Part shown: one piece after another, positions 34,685 to 43,865 of the stretch | How positions within the stretch are numbered: the stretch's first letter is position 1 | Layout of the letters: each line of letters begins with the position of its first letter | Assembly: GCF_042675705.1 (NCBI RefSeq) | Contig: NZ_JBHTJJ010000001.1 | DNA from: Ruegeria arenilitoris | GTDB taxonomy: Bacteria > Pseudomonadota > Alphaproteobacteria > Rhodobacterales > Rhodobacteraceae | Length of the DNA: 64,000 nucleotides | Reading direction: 5' to 3' (one strand) | The notes under the pieces: generated by a model | What the model saw: only the letters and a program-made list of their open reading frames with translations | What the model was told of the DNA's origin: nothing | Databases searched by the model: none | Translations under genes and position numbers: made by a program

Positions 34685-35511
34685 GAGCCGCCCTCAGCGG
34701 ATTCGGGTGTCTCGACCCGGTACCGGGCGGCCAGGCTTTCGTATTGAGCCTGCGCCAGATCCTGAGCCGTCGCCCTACGCCAATCGTTCAGAACGAAATC
34801 GTAGATCTCCGCCAGCGGCGGAAGATAACCGGGCTTTGCCTCGGTCACGCGGACAAGATGCTGTCCGTATCCCGAGTTGATCGGGCCGATCCAGATCATC
34901 GGCTCGCTCCCGTCAAGCTGAGACGCAAACCCGCGCCCAAAGGTTGTGTCGATTGCGCCCGCGGCTGTCAGTGGCATCGACCGCGCCAGCAAGGACGAAA
35001 CACCAAGGCTGGACCAATCCGCGCCACCGTTCAAAGCTTGCAGAGTGTCATCGACAACGTCCGGGTCTGGGGCATCACCCAGATAGATCTGATCAAACGC
35101 GATCATAGGGGGGGTCGTGAAGCGGTCTGCGTTCTGGGCCAGATGCTCTTGCAGAACAGCGTCTTCGGGGGCGACCGAGGACGCAATTGCGGTGGTCAGA
35201 AACTCCATTTTTCGGGCAAGGCGGGCCCGGATCACCTGATCACCACGGTCCAAGCCCAGCTTTCGGGCCTCGCGCACAAGAATTTCTTCGCGGGTCCAGG
35301 AATCGATCAGGGCCTGCAACTCGGCGTCGGTGGGTTGACGTTTCCAGCTGGCCTCGAACCGTGTTTTCAAAAGCGCGATGTCGTCGCTGTCAATTGTGAT
35401 CGTTTCGGCCTCTACCGGGGGCTCGGCCTCGTCGGAAACAAGATAGAACCAGCCGAAAATGGCCAGCCCGATCAGAATGAAGTGGAACAGCGGTTCTTTA
35501 TAAAAGCGCAT
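34681..35511 (-). CDS. Membrane-anchored PpiC-type peptidylprolyl isomerase
   Basis: This 276-residue protein has one N-terminal membrane anchor (FHFILIGLAIFGWFYLV) and a periplasmic part. That part has a chaperone-like helical segment (WKRQPTDAELQALIDSWTREEILVREARKLGLDRGDQVIRARLARKMEFL, about 56-106) followed by a parvulin-like domain ending GPINSGYGQHLVRVTEAKPG. The helical segment is that of SurA/PpiD-like proteins. It is coupled by 4 nt to the HupE/UreJ gene and is presumably a dedicated folding helper for that protein or for the DUF3604 protein 150 nt upstream. Confidence 0.83.
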   Translation of the reverse strand: MRFYKEPLFHFILIGLAIFGWFYLVSDEAEPPVEAETITIDSDDIALLKTRFEASWKRQPTDAELQALIDSWTREEILVREARKLGLDRGDQVIRARLARKMEFLTTAIASSVAPEDAVLQEHLAQNADRFTTPPMIAFDQIYLGDAPDPDVVDDTLQALNGGADWSSLGVSSLLARSMPLTAAGAIDTTFGRGFASQLDGSEPMIWIGPINSGYGQHLVRVTEAKPGYLPPLAEIYDFVLNDWRRATAQDLAQAQYESLAARYRVETPESAEGGS

Positions 35512-35661
35512 GAAAGATCTGACCTGCTGGCAATTCGATACCCGATCGTTGATCCCAACGGCCCGTCATGTCAAATCGCCGATTTCAACTTGGGGTGAAG
35601 ATGTTGCTGCAACGACCCCGGCCCAAGGGCGTGATCCCGCGCCCCCGGTTTCGGTCTTGGC

Positions 35662-37587
35662 TCATTCGCTTGGAGGCGTGTACCAGATCGGTGACGAATA
35701 CGCCCGTTCCTGATGGATCAACTGGGCCTCGGCGGGCAGATCGATTCCAAAACGAAGCTTGTCGTACAACACCCAGCGCGGGGTCGGGATTTCCAGAACC
35801 CGCACGTAGTAGAATGCCCGCGCGTCGGGATCGAAGTCGGGATCCGTCCAAACGGTCACCAATTCCGATGCGCCGATCGAGTTGCTCCAGCTGGCGGTGT
35901 CTAGATCGACGGTATTGCCGACTTCGGGAAGGTTGCCATTGGCATCCAGCGCACGATCGTCGGACCAGGCTACGTTATAGACCTTTTCCTGAAGCGCGCC
36001 GTCGGCATCCAGCCAGCCCTTGACGACCTGAACTCGATCGAGGTTTGCACCGACGGGGTCGCGCAGCGCGCCGATCAGGAAAGTCGGTGCGCCTTCACCC
36101 TCGGGCGGACGCAGGTCACCGCCCATCGGCACGCCTTTGGTGTATCCAACATCAGCCACAAGACGCGTCAGCAGGTCGGACTCATCGAAATCCCATCCGC
36201 CGAAGAATCGAAGCCCGATGCGAGGCCCGGTCGTGGCGTACGTCTCGCGTCGCTTGAACGCGTCGAAAATGGCCGAGCGTGTATTCTCGGACGCCCAGAC
36301 GGCGGTATAGCCCGATGCGACCAGCGTATGCCCCTCAAAGGCGCCCAGATCGCTTTCGACAAAGGGGTGCAGAACGCGTGTGGCCGACGGCTCGGCACTT
36401 ACGGATTTGCCGAAATAGTTGTCTTCCTCGGCCGTGGCCAGCGACGTATGGCTGTCCGTCGCGCCGCCCATCCCGAACTTGTAGGGGTTCACGCCGAATT
36501 TCTCTTCAAGCATCAGCCCACGCTTCAGCGCCTCACGCGCATATTCGCCGGCCAGCATGTCATCAGTTTTCAGCTCGGAGATATCGAGGTTCCCGACATC
36601 CCAGTTTTCATAGTCGGCAAATGGGTCGTCAGGGCTGAGATAGGGATGGGCTTCGCCGTCACCCTTGATCTGGGTGACCTCGTAATGCGGTTCCCACTTG
36701 GCGCGGTTCTGTACGTATTCCTCATCCACCTTACCGCCGTGATAGGTGTCTTCGGTCGGGAACATCCAGCCGTTCGACAGATTGCCGTTATGCGCGAAGG
36801 CAACGGCACGGCCTCCGGTCTTGGTCTGGTACTCCTCGAGCCACGCATAGAGTGCCTTCGGATCCGTATTCCCATAGGGCGGCTGCGTGACCGGCGGCAC
36901 CATCTGCAGCGCACGGATTGGGCCATCGCGCAGCATGACGTTTCGATGCAGGTTGAATCCCTTGGGCACCGAGGTCCACTCGAAACCGATGAACGCTGTG
37001 AAATTGCCCGGGTCGTTGTGCCGTTCTGCGGCCATTACGATATGTTCCCAAGTAAACGCAAAGGCGTCCGCTCCGGGGCTGTATGATTCAAGCAGGTCTT
37101 CCGGCAGGGTCATCTGCGAGAAATTGGAAATGATGTCGAACGCCGCTTTGGCAGCTTCGTCCCCGCCCGCAGAGTATCCTTCGTACCATTCCAGACCCTT
37201 GGGATGTGCCAAGACCCCTGGATTTCCGGCCTGCAGGTCCGGGGCAAACCCCATCAGGTCCGTGTGATCCGTAAGAACCATCCAATCCAGTGGGCGCGCA
37301 AGCCGAACCGGCTGTCCGGTCGACGAGATGACCTGTTGGCCTTTCGCAAATCGCCAGGCGTCATCCGGCAGCAGCGTGTTCCCAAACGTTCCGGCATCCA
37401 GTGACAACCCGGTGTGCAGGTGCGTGTCCCCCCAAAAAGGGCGCTCCGGGAATGTTCGGTTGGCATAGGGCGAGAACGGACGCTCGGCAAAGGTTCCCTC
37501 TGCGGCTTCTTTGGTCGGTACAGCGTCGGCGAGAACGCCTGCCGGGCCGAGTGTCAGCAGCATTGAACAGACGTAGAGTCGCAGCAT
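35662..37587 (-). CDS. DUF3604 domain-containing periplasmic protein (PHP-like metal hydrolase)
   Basis: This 641-residue protein begins with a Sec signal peptide (cleavage near GPAGVLA-DA). The mature protein has metal-binding motifs like those of PHP-family phosphoesterases: FWGDTHLHTGLSLDA, MVLTDHTDLMG, FIGFEWTS, and GATDSHTSLA. Length and the C-terminal IWYTP ending match DUF3604 (600-700 residues), a family without known function. A periplasmic metal-dependent hydrolase or phosphoesterase is likely. ATG at 37587 after GGGAGG is the start; the frame is open a little further upstream. It heads a unit with PpiC and HupE/UreJ genes. Confidence 0.88.
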   Translation of the reverse strand: MLRLYVCSMLLTLGPAGVLADAVPTKEAAEGTFAERPFSPYANRTFPERPFWGDTHLHTGLSLDAGTFGNTLLPDDAWRFAKGQQVISSTGQPVRLARPLDWMVLTDHTDLMGFAPDLQAGNPGVLAHPKGLEWYEGYSAGGDEAAKAAFDIISNFSQMTLPEDLLESYSPGADAFAFTWEHIVMAAERHNDPGNFTAFIGFEWTSVPKGFNLHRNVMLRDGPIRALQMVPPVTQPPYGNTDPKALYAWLEEYQTKTGGRAVAFAHNGNLSNGWMFPTEDTYHGGKVDEEYVQNRAKWEPHYEVTQIKGDGEAHPYLSPDDPFADYENWDVGNLDISELKTDDMLAGEYAREALKRGLMLEEKFGVNPYKFGMGGATDSHTSLATAEEDNYFGKSVSAEPSATRVLHPFVESDLGAFEGHTLVASGYTAVWASENTRSAIFDAFKRRETYATTGPRIGLRFFGGWDFDESDLLTRLVADVGYTKGVPMGGDLRPPEGEGAPTFLIGALRDPVGANLDRVQVVKGWLDADGALQEKVYNVAWSDDRALDANGNLPEVGNTVDLDTASWSNSIGASELVTVWTDPDFDPDARAFYYVRVLEIPTPRWVLYDKLRFGIDLPAEAQLIHQERAYSSPIWYTPPSE

Positions 37588-37782
37588 GAGAACCTCCCAA
37601 ATCAACAGCTTCGAATTCAAAGAAACGGTTTTATGTCATAACATTCTTATATAACGATAGCATGTGAGCGAGGCCGACTGTCAATTCTGCCGGACTCAGG
37701 AAGCCAGAAAAGCCATGTACTCACGGAAGGGCGGGAGCCTTCGCTGCCGGTCTTTAAAAGTACAATCCGAAGAATGCTGTGA

Positions 37783-39444
37783 CTAAGGTGCGTCCGAGAT
37801 TATCCGCGGTTTGGCCAGGCGGCTTTCCAGAAGATCGCCCGTCTCTTCGGCGATCGGGTAGGCCACAAAGGCCAGCGCCGCGTTGATTTGCTTCAATAGG
37901 CGCAGCGTCTCCTGGTGGATATTGGTTGTCTCGATGCTGGCCGGACCCCGACTTTGCAGGCGCTTCAGGTGTCGCTCCTGCAGGTATTGTTCCTCGATCC
38001 GGATGCGATCCTTTTCGGCCACCAATTGGCGGGCCGCCTCAGCGTCGCCGGTGGTCAGAATGCTCAGAGCCAACTGGCCGTTCGTCGTGATCTGATCGTG
38101 GAATTGTTCAATGTCGGTCAGACCTTCCTTGGAAAAGGTGATGCCCTCATCAGCCATTTTCTTCGCCAGCGCCACAAGGTTGACTGCGATCCGGTCGGCG
38201 GCCTCTTCAAGGTTGTTGGCCATCGACACCAGCTCGAGTGTCTTTTTCTCCTGCTGAGGTGTCAGATCGCCTTCCCGCAGGCGCGAGACGTAGATTTTGA
38301 TGTCAAAATGCATGCGGTCGACATCGTTCTCCCGCAGTTCGATGGTGCGGGCAAGTTCGGGGTCCCAGTTACGGAACAGGTGAATGGTCGGCACCAGCAT
38401 CGCCTGAACCGTTTCAGCCATGCGCAGCAGTTCGCGCTGTGCGCAGGCCAGCGCCAGAGGCACGTGGTCCAAAGCGCTGGGGTCCAATGCGGTCACGTTG
38501 TCGGCGGTGATGCTGGCATGGCGGGGAACGAACGCGTCGGCCAACCGGATCAGCAGGTTGGTAAATGGCAGCGCAACGACCAGAAGGGCGACATTCATCG
38601 CAATGTGCAGCATCACTACCTGTTGACCGGGCGCTGTGCCGAACGCGGATATGTTCAGCACGCCGGTCAGCAGCAGGGCCAGCGCCACCAAAGTGACACA
38701 GGTCCGAGCCACCAGGTTGGCCAGGACGACCAACTTGGCCGGGCGCTCCTGCGACCAGAGCAGGGCGAATGAGATCACGGCGCCGCCGAGATTGGCACCG
38801 ATGACCAGCGCGGCGGCCACCGTGCCGCCGACCAGCGCTGACGCCGCGAATGTGGCAAAGGTCAGCACCGCGGCAAGGCTGGAATGCATGAGCCACGCCA
38901 GAATTGCGCCAACCACATAGGCGCTGATCAAGTCGCTTTGAAAATACGCGGCAATGCTTTGAACGATTGGGCTAGCCCCGATTGGCACTGTGGCTTCGCG
39001 GATCATTCCAAGCGACAACAGTACCAGGGCAAAACCGATGGTGATGCGCCCGATTTGTTTCGTCCGCCGTCGCCCGGCTTTCAAAAACACCACGACGCCG
39101 ACCAGCAATGCGAATGGCATCACCGCCTGGACGGGCAAGGTCAGCACCTTTGCCATCAGGGCGGATCCAACCTCTGCTCCCAGCAGCAGCGCAAGGGCTG
39201 AAGGTGGGGCGAGCATGCCCGATACCGCGAATCCGGCTCCGATCAATGCAACTGCAGTCGAGCTTTGCATCAGCATCGCTGCCATACCGCCACCCAATGC
39301 AGCGGACATTCGGTTTTCAGACAGGATTTTCAGGCCGCGTTTCAACTCGGGCAGAAACGCTCGTTCCACTCCGGTCCGGATCAACCGGACAGACCACAAA
39401 AGCAGGGCGACGCCGGCCGCCAGATGGGTGGCCAGCACGATCAT
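37783..39444 (-). CDS. Na/Pi cotransporter family protein with C-terminal PhoU-like domain
   Basis: This 553-residue protein has two Na/Pi-cotransporter repeats in the first ~300 residues: AAMLMQSSTAVALIGAGF with the QSS motif, and the second repeat AWLMHSSLAAVLTF where Gln is replaced by His. GANLGGAVISFALLW follows. From about residue 330 a helical PhoU-like region begins (IELRENDVDRMHFDIKIYVSRLREGDLTPQQEKKTLELVSMANNLEEAADRI). It is expected to move phosphate (or a similar oxyanion) across the inner membrane. It is divergent from a DeoR regulator gene 169 nt away. Confidence 0.9.
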   Translation of the reverse strand: MIVLATHLAAGVALLLWSVRLIRTGVERAFLPELKRGLKILSENRMSAALGGGMAAMLMQSSTAVALIGAGFAVSGMLAPPSALALLLGAEVGSALMAKVLTLPVQAVMPFALLVGVVVFLKAGRRRTKQIGRITIGFALVLLSLGMIREATVPIGASPIVQSIAAYFQSDLISAYVVGAILAWLMHSSLAAVLTFATFAASALVGGTVAAALVIGANLGGAVISFALLWSQERPAKLVVLANLVARTCVTLVALALLLTGVLNISAFGTAPGQQVVMLHIAMNVALLVVALPFTNLLIRLADAFVPRHASITADNVTALDPSALDHVPLALACAQRELLRMAETVQAMLVPTIHLFRNWDPELARTIELRENDVDRMHFDIKIYVSRLREGDLTPQQEKKTLELVSMANNLEEAADRIAVNLVALAKKMADEGITFSKEGLTDIEQFHDQITTNGQLALSILTTGDAEAARQLVAEKDRIRIEEQYLQERHLKRLQSRGPASIETTNIHQETLRLLKQINAALAFVAYPIAEETGDLLESRLAKPRIISDAP

Positions 39445-39613
39445 GCGTTCGATACCTTGTTTGCGCTGCGCCGTTGCATGGCCAACATTCTGCCTTCCAC
39501 AATGGGGTGAGTCCGACGATCTTCATCACCAGTTTGAGGGTAATGCAACAAAATATTTGCAAAAATGAGGTAAACGCCACAAAAGTTGATTGTCGTCAAG
39601 CTAGGTCAATGAG

Positions 39614-40447
39614 ATGTCAAAGGCCAAAACACGTCAGAAACACAGCAAGAAAGGGCGGGATCGGCTGAAAAAGTCCGATCGTCGCCAACGTATCCTGCTT
39701 GAGCTCAAGCTGCGCCCACACGTGCGCATCAGTGATCTGGCCCGCAGTTTCGACGTATCCACCGAGACCGTCCGCAGGGATTTTGACGCGCTGGCCGAAG
39801 ACGGCCTGATTGCGCGTGCGCACGGTGGAGCGTCGGCGCCGGTGCAAGGGCATTATCTCAGTCTGGACGAGCGCAATGCGGCCAGGGTTGCCGAACGCGA
39901 GCGGATCGGAAACGCCGCCGCTGGCCTTGTGCGTGAAGGTGAGACGGTCATGATCGACTCGGGCTCGACAACCGCTCAACTGGCGCGCTCATTGGCATTT
40001 CGCGACATACGTTGCACTGTCATCACGAATTCGATTCCGGTGGCCGTGACACTGGGCGGCAGCGCGGCCGAGGTTATTGTTTGCCCCGGTGCTTATCTTG
40101 CCGCCGAGGCTGCCGTTGTCGGTTACGAAACGCTGGAGTTTCTGGGCCGGTTCAATGTCGATCGATGCATGATAGGCGCGTCGGGATTGTCCGAGGATGG
40201 CCCCAGCGAGCCGATCGGTGATATCGCCGCCGTCAAACGCGCGATGCTGGGCCGTTCTGCGGAACACCATCTTCTGCTTGATGCCCAGAAGTTCAATCAC
40301 AAGCAGTTGCACAAAGTGTGCGAACTGTCGGATTTGGACACGTTGATCGTCGACACGGTCCCGCCAAGCCAGTTGGCCGTGGCGCTGGGCGTGTCAGATG
40401 TCGAACTGTTGATAGCCGATCCTGCGCCCGAGCAGGCTTTGGCCTGA
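39614..40447 (+). CDS. DeoR/GlpR family transcriptional regulator
   Basis: This 277-residue repressor-type protein has a basic N-terminal tail rich in K and R, a winged helix-turn-helix (RRQRILLELKLRPHVRISDLARSFDVSTETVRRDFDAL, about 23-60), and a DeoRC sugar-phosphate sensor domain (RIGNAAAGLVREGETVMIDSGSTTAQLARSL, LLLDAQKFNHKQLHKVCELSDLDTLIVD). It is divergent from the Na/Pi transporter gene, and might control it, or a glycerol/sugar operon elsewhere; the glycerol ABC operon is 15 kb away. No operator could be identified. Confidence 0.9.
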   Translation: MSKAKTRQKHSKKGRDRLKKSDRRQRILLELKLRPHVRISDLARSFDVSTETVRRDFDALAEDGLIARAHGGASAPVQGHYLSLDERNAARVAERERIGNAAAGLVREGETVMIDSGSTTAQLARSLAFRDIRCTVITNSIPVAVTLGGSAAEVIVCPGAYLAAEAAVVGYETLEFLGRFNVDRCMIGASGLSEDGPSEPIGDIAAVKRAMLGRSAEHHLLLDAQKFNHKQLHKVCELSDLDTLIVDTVPPSQLAVALGVSDVELLIADPAPEQALA

Positions 40448-40535
40448 ACCGTTTGGGTCCAGCCCGGGCCAAGACCAGCTGCGCAGAGGGCTAGGGGGCG
40501 CGACTGTGGTCTAAAGCCCTGGCGCTGCCTTATCC

Positions 40536-40578
40536 CCAAAAAGCGCAGTCCGGCCGGGATCATCCCGACCGGACTGCG
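40536..40578 (-). terminator. Rho-independent terminator of the SDR gene
   Basis: Read on the minus strand, CGCAGTCCGG and CCGGACTGCG form a 10-bp perfect stem, extended after one mismatch by CGGG/CCCG around a 5-nt loop, and are followed by CTTTTT. It begins 7 nt after the SDR stop codon at 40585. It also separates this gene from the convergent DeoR gene. Confidence 0.85.
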
Positions 40579-40584
40579 TGGGTA

Positions 40585-41562
40585 TCAGGCCTCTTGCAGT
40601 AGCCGTTCGCTGATCTCCCACAGCTTTTCAGCCGATGCGTCATCGCGGGCATGTGCGTTGACCCCGAAATATCGGGCCGTCGGGCTGTTGGGGTCGGTTG
40701 GGGCTGCAATGTCAGCATCCTCGCAATAAACCCCGGGTTTGCCAACCAGCTTTGGCGACGTCGCCGCCCAAACCGTTGTTGACGCGCCCTGTTCGGGCGT
40801 CTTGAAACCCTCCTTGGCCAATTCGGACGGCTCGCCATCCTCGTTCAGCCAACCCAGTGCGATCATCTCTTCCTTCGGCAGGTGCCGTTGCAGAGGGGTG
40901 AAGATCCCACCGGGATGTACCGAAAACGCCAACCCTCCGGTCTCGGCCAAACGGCGGGAAAGGGCGTTGGCAAACAACGCATTTGCGGTCTTTGCTTGCC
41001 CATAGGCCTGCCATTTGTCGTAGTCCGTCTTTTCGAACTGGATATCATCCCATTGCACGTCACAAATCTTGTGCGCGGTCGAGGAAAGAGCAACGACCCG
41101 CGCGCCCGGTGTTTGCTCCAAAAGCGGCAGCAGTAACTTGGTCAGGGCAAAGTGGCCCATGTGGCAGATACCGAATTGGGATTCCCAACCGGGTCCAACA
41201 CGGGCCTCGGGGCACGCCATGATCCCGGCGTTGTTGATCAGCAGATCCAGGTTTTGCAAGTCGCTAGTTACCGTTTCGGCAAACCGTCGGACCGATCCCA
41301 GATCCGCCAGGTCCATCGGTGCGGTCCTGACATGGCCTTCCACGCTTGCCAGGCTCTCTCGAGCTTTGGTTTCCGAGCGTACGGGAACGATCACCGCGGC
41401 CCCCTTGTCGGCAAGGGCGCGGACGGTTTCGAGGCCAATACCGCTGTAGCCACCGGTTACGATTGCGGTCTTTCCGGTCAGGTCGATATCGGCCAGCACT
41501 TCGGCCGCCGTGCTTTTTGCGTGAAATCCGGAATTTGTAGGAACTTGGTCGGAGACTGCCAT
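40585..41562 (-). CDS. SDR family oxidoreductase (retinol dehydrogenase/protochlorophyllide-reductase-like)
   Basis: This 325-residue SDR has TGGYSGIGLETVRALADKG near residue 30, NNAGIM, and catalytic Y-x-x-x-K in YGQAK. A long C-terminal portion (SVHPGGIFTPLQRHL, SPKLVGKPGVYCEDADIA) is typical of the large group of retinol-dehydrogenase-like SDRs of unknown substrate. ATG at 41562 follows AAGGA. An AraC regulator gene lies 140 nt upstream on the same strand, a frequent pairing in which the regulator controls the dehydrogenase. A strong terminator follows. Confidence 0.9.
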   Translation of the reverse strand: MAVSDQVPTNSGFHAKSTAAEVLADIDLTGKTAIVTGGYSGIGLETVRALADKGAAVIVPVRSETKARESLASVEGHVRTAPMDLADLGSVRRFAETVTSDLQNLDLLINNAGIMACPEARVGPGWESQFGICHMGHFALTKLLLPLLEQTPGARVVALSSTAHKICDVQWDDIQFEKTDYDKWQAYGQAKTANALFANALSRRLAETGGLAFSVHPGGIFTPLQRHLPKEEMIALGWLNEDGEPSELAKEGFKTPEQGASTTVWAATSPKLVGKPGVYCEDADIAAPTDPNSPTARYFGVNAHARDDASAEKLWEISERLLQEA

Positions 41563-41701
41563 CAGGTATCCTTGCGATTTCGGGGGCAACATCGCCCGAT
41601 TGCGTACTGAATGAACCTAACCTGTCCGCTCCGGGCGGAACACAGAGCTTCCTCCTCAAATCTTGCTCGATTCTCCGAAACCCAAGAGCAAAGCGTGCAG
41701 C

Positions 41702-42634
41702 TCAGGTCACGTGATCCCGGGTCAGCTCTCGGGGCGGAACGCCAAATTTCTTGGCGAACTCACGGCTGAATTGGGCCGGGCTTTCATACCCAACCGCGTG
41801 TGCAACACGCGATACAGGCGTTCCCGTCTGCTGAAGCAGTTGGAAGGCTTCGGTCAGGCGCAGGTCTTTCTGGAACTGCAGCGGACTGTTGGCCGTGACC
41901 CGTTTGAAAGCGTCATAGAATACCGACGCGCTCATGCCCGAGATCGCGGCAAGGTCCGAGGCTTTGATTGTCGAGCGGTACTCTTTGCGGATATGCGCGA
42001 TTGCCTTGGCGACCTGATTGGCCTTGCTGTCTGCGCGGATGATACGGCGCAGCGCGCGCCCTTTGTCGCTGCGCAGAACCCGGAAATAAACCTCGCGGAC
42101 GGCGGCGGCCCCCAGCGTTTGCTCTGCGATCGGATCTCGGCGCAGACGGAAAAGACGTGCCAATGAATCAATGACTTCCACATCGGCCTGACCGCTTTCC
42201 AAGGCCGGCCCCGCATCGTCCAGCGAGGTGCTGCCCATGTCGGTGTAGACGCCCCGCAATACGCGCATGTCGATGCCGAGATACAGGGCGATGTAGGGGT
42301 TTTCGGGCGAGGCATCCACAAGGCCCGAGACCATTGGCAGGGCGCTTCCCACGACAATGACGTCCCCTGCGTCATAGCGGACATGCTCGGTTCCGTACTG
42401 AACCGACTTGCTGCCCTGAAGCACAAGCCCGATCATGGGTTCAACGACCGAGCATGACGGGCGTTTGGAATGGCGCGTCTGCGCCAATACCATGTCCCGC
42501 ACACCACAGGGCCAGAAGCCGTCATCCAATTGGGCCTCGTTAATCAGCGCCTTGGCGTCGTCAAGGAGTCTCTGCAGTTCCAATGGGATCTCTCCGGCCA
42601 GTCCGCCAAGACTACAACCCGCATTTATCCGCAC
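41702..42634 (-). CDS. AraC family transcriptional regulator
   Basis: This regulator of up to 310 residues has an AraC_N-type cupin sensor domain (PMIGLVLQGSKSVQYGTEHVRYDAGDVIVVGSALPMVSGL) and the two C-terminal helix-turn-helices (IKASDLAAISGMSASVFYDAFKRVT and TPVSRVAHAVGYESPAQFSREFAKKFG). The GTG at 42634 has no clear ribosome-binding site; TTG at 42583, preceded by GGAGAG, would give a protein 17 residues shorter and may be the real start. The likely target is the SDR gene downstream; the signal is unknown. Confidence 0.88.
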   Translation of the reverse strand: MRINAGCSLGGLAGEIPLELQRLLDDAKALINEAQLDDGFWPCGVRDMVLAQTRHSKRPSCSVVEPMIGLVLQGSKSVQYGTEHVRYDAGDVIVVGSALPMVSGLVDASPENPYIALYLGIDMRVLRGVYTDMGSTSLDDAGPALESGQADVEVIDSLARLFRLRRDPIAEQTLGAAAVREVYFRVLRSDKGRALRRIIRADSKANQVAKAIAHIRKEYRSTIKASDLAAISGMSASVFYDAFKRVTANSPLQFQKDLRLTEAFQLLQQTGTPVSRVAHAVGYESPAQFSREFAKKFGVPPRELTRDHVT

Positions 42635-42838
42635 AAGAGTTTCGGGTTGTTATTCGGAGGATCAGGCAAGTCCGCCGGAGAAACAGCTAGCTGAATTTCC
42701 AGAGGCGTTCGGTTGACCGTCGCTGCCGAGATTGGAGGGCATCTGATCTAACCGCTCTAAGCACCAACGTAACCGTGTTCGCAGCCTGATTGGTTCTGAG
42801 AGAACCCGGGCGAATTGTCGGAAGGGGCAGGCCAGCTG

Positions 42839-43267
42839 CTATTCTGCCGCCGAAACCTCCCACGGCGGACGATAGATGCAATCAGCCAGTGTTGCCTGGT
42901 TCAGGTCGTCAAAAAACGCCTGCTCGGCTTGCTTCAGCCGGTCTTTCAAAAGGCAGCTTGGTGTCAGGGTGCACGCACTGCCATCGGCCGAGAAACACTC
43001 AACGATTGGTTGCCCAGTCTCCAAGGCGCGCACTACGTCGCCCAAGCGGATGTCCGACGCCGGGCGAGACAGGACGGCCCCGCCGCCACCGCCGCGTCGC
43101 GTATTGAGGTAACCGGCATTGGCCAGCGCCGAAATGACCTTGGCGAGATGGGCGCGTGACACCTTGAATTCATCCGCAAGTTCGCCGGTTGAAAACGGGC
43201 GGTCCGGGCTGCCAGCCAGCCGCATCAGAATGCGGAGACCATAGTCTGTGAATGAGGTGAGGCGCAT
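42839..43267 (-). CDS. nsrR: Rrf2 family regulator, NsrR-like (nitric-oxide sensor)
   Basis: This 142-residue regulator starts MRLTSFTDYGLRILMRLA, has a winged helix-turn-helix (STGELADEFKVSRAHLAKVISALANAGYLNTRRGGGGG), and three cysteines in VECFSADGSACTLTPSCLLK that fit the iron-sulfur site of NsrR. NsrR represses nitrosative-stress genes until NO destroys its cluster. It is divergent from a hemerythrin gene and upstream of NnrS, classic members of NO regulons. ATG at 43267 matches the family N-terminus; the frame is open further upstream. Confidence 0.88.
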   Translation of the reverse strand: MRLTSFTDYGLRILMRLAGSPDRPFSTGELADEFKVSRAHLAKVISALANAGYLNTRRGGGGGAVLSRPASDIRLGDVVRALETGQPIVECFSADGSACTLTPSCLLKDRLKQAEQAFFDDLNQATLADCIYRPPWEVSAAE

Positions 43268-43373
43268 GGTCGCGTTTTCCAATCGGTATTTTCTATGCGT
43301 ATTAGCAAAACAGAATGCGCAAATCAAACTCCGATTCGAGATGCTCGGGTCGTGAACCCTGAAAGCACGAACC
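43268..43373. promoter_or_regulatory. Divergent nsrR-hemerythrin promoter region with imperfect inverted repeat
   Basis: In this 106-nt gap TGCGTATT and AATGCGCA (about 43297-43322) form an inverted repeat with one mismatch across about 10 nt, and an extra TATT half lies upstream in GGTATTTTC. NsrR operators are AT-rich inverted repeats around TGCATTT, so this is a possible but unproven site for autoregulation and control of the plus-strand operon. Confidence 0.35.
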
Positions 43374-43853
43374 ATGACGAACTTCGATATGCACGAAGCT
43401 GATCTTGAGACAGGCGCCCTGATTGATCACATCCTCACACGGTATCACGAAACACACCGAACCGAGCTTCAGCAGCTTCAACATCTTGCTGAACGCGTGG
43501 CCTTGGTTCACCGAGACGATCCCCAAGCCCCCCGAGGGTTGGTCCGCGCGCTGGCCGAACTGGCGGCCGAAATGGAAACGCACATGGCAAAAGAGGAGAT
43601 CGTCCTGTTTCCTGCCATGCGCATGGGCGGCATGGAAGGGATCGAAAACCCGATCCGAGTTATGCGCGCCGATCACGATGGTCACGCCGAGAGTATCGCT
43701 CTGATCCGGCATATCACCCATGACCTGACACCGCCCGCACATGCCTGCGGGTCTTGGCGACGGCTTTACGACGGGCTGCGGAACCTTCTGGCGGATCTTG
43801 ACCGGCACATGGTGCTTGAAAACCAAGTCCTGTTTCCACGGTTCGAACGGTAG
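43374..43853 (+). CDS. Hemerythrin domain protein (RIC/YtfE/DnrN-like)
   Basis: This 159-residue protein is a di-iron hemerythrin-like four-helix bundle. Ligand candidates are the histidines of LIDHILTRYHETHRTEL, ETHMAKEEIVLFP, RADHDGHAES and LDRHMVLENQVLFPRF, spaced as in the C-terminal domain of YtfE/ScdA proteins that repair or protect iron-sulfur clusters after NO damage. The short N-terminal ScdA_N cysteine domain is absent. It is divergent from the nsrR-like gene and 12 nt upstream of the DUF2478 gene. Confidence 0.88.
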   Translation: MTNFDMHEADLETGALIDHILTRYHETHRTELQQLQHLAERVALVHRDDPQAPRGLVRALAELAAEMETHMAKEEIVLFPAMRMGGMEGIENPIRVMRADHDGHAESIALIRHITHDLTPPAHACGSWRRLYDGLRNLLADLDRHMVLENQVLFPRFER

Positions 43854-43865
43854 AGGGGTTCAATC

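Noticed and set aside
42635..42838. 204-nt gap between the AraC and NsrR-like genes searched for a small gene or RNA
   Set aside because: Short open frames there lack ribosome-binding sites and family patterns, and no stable hairpin with a T-run was seen.
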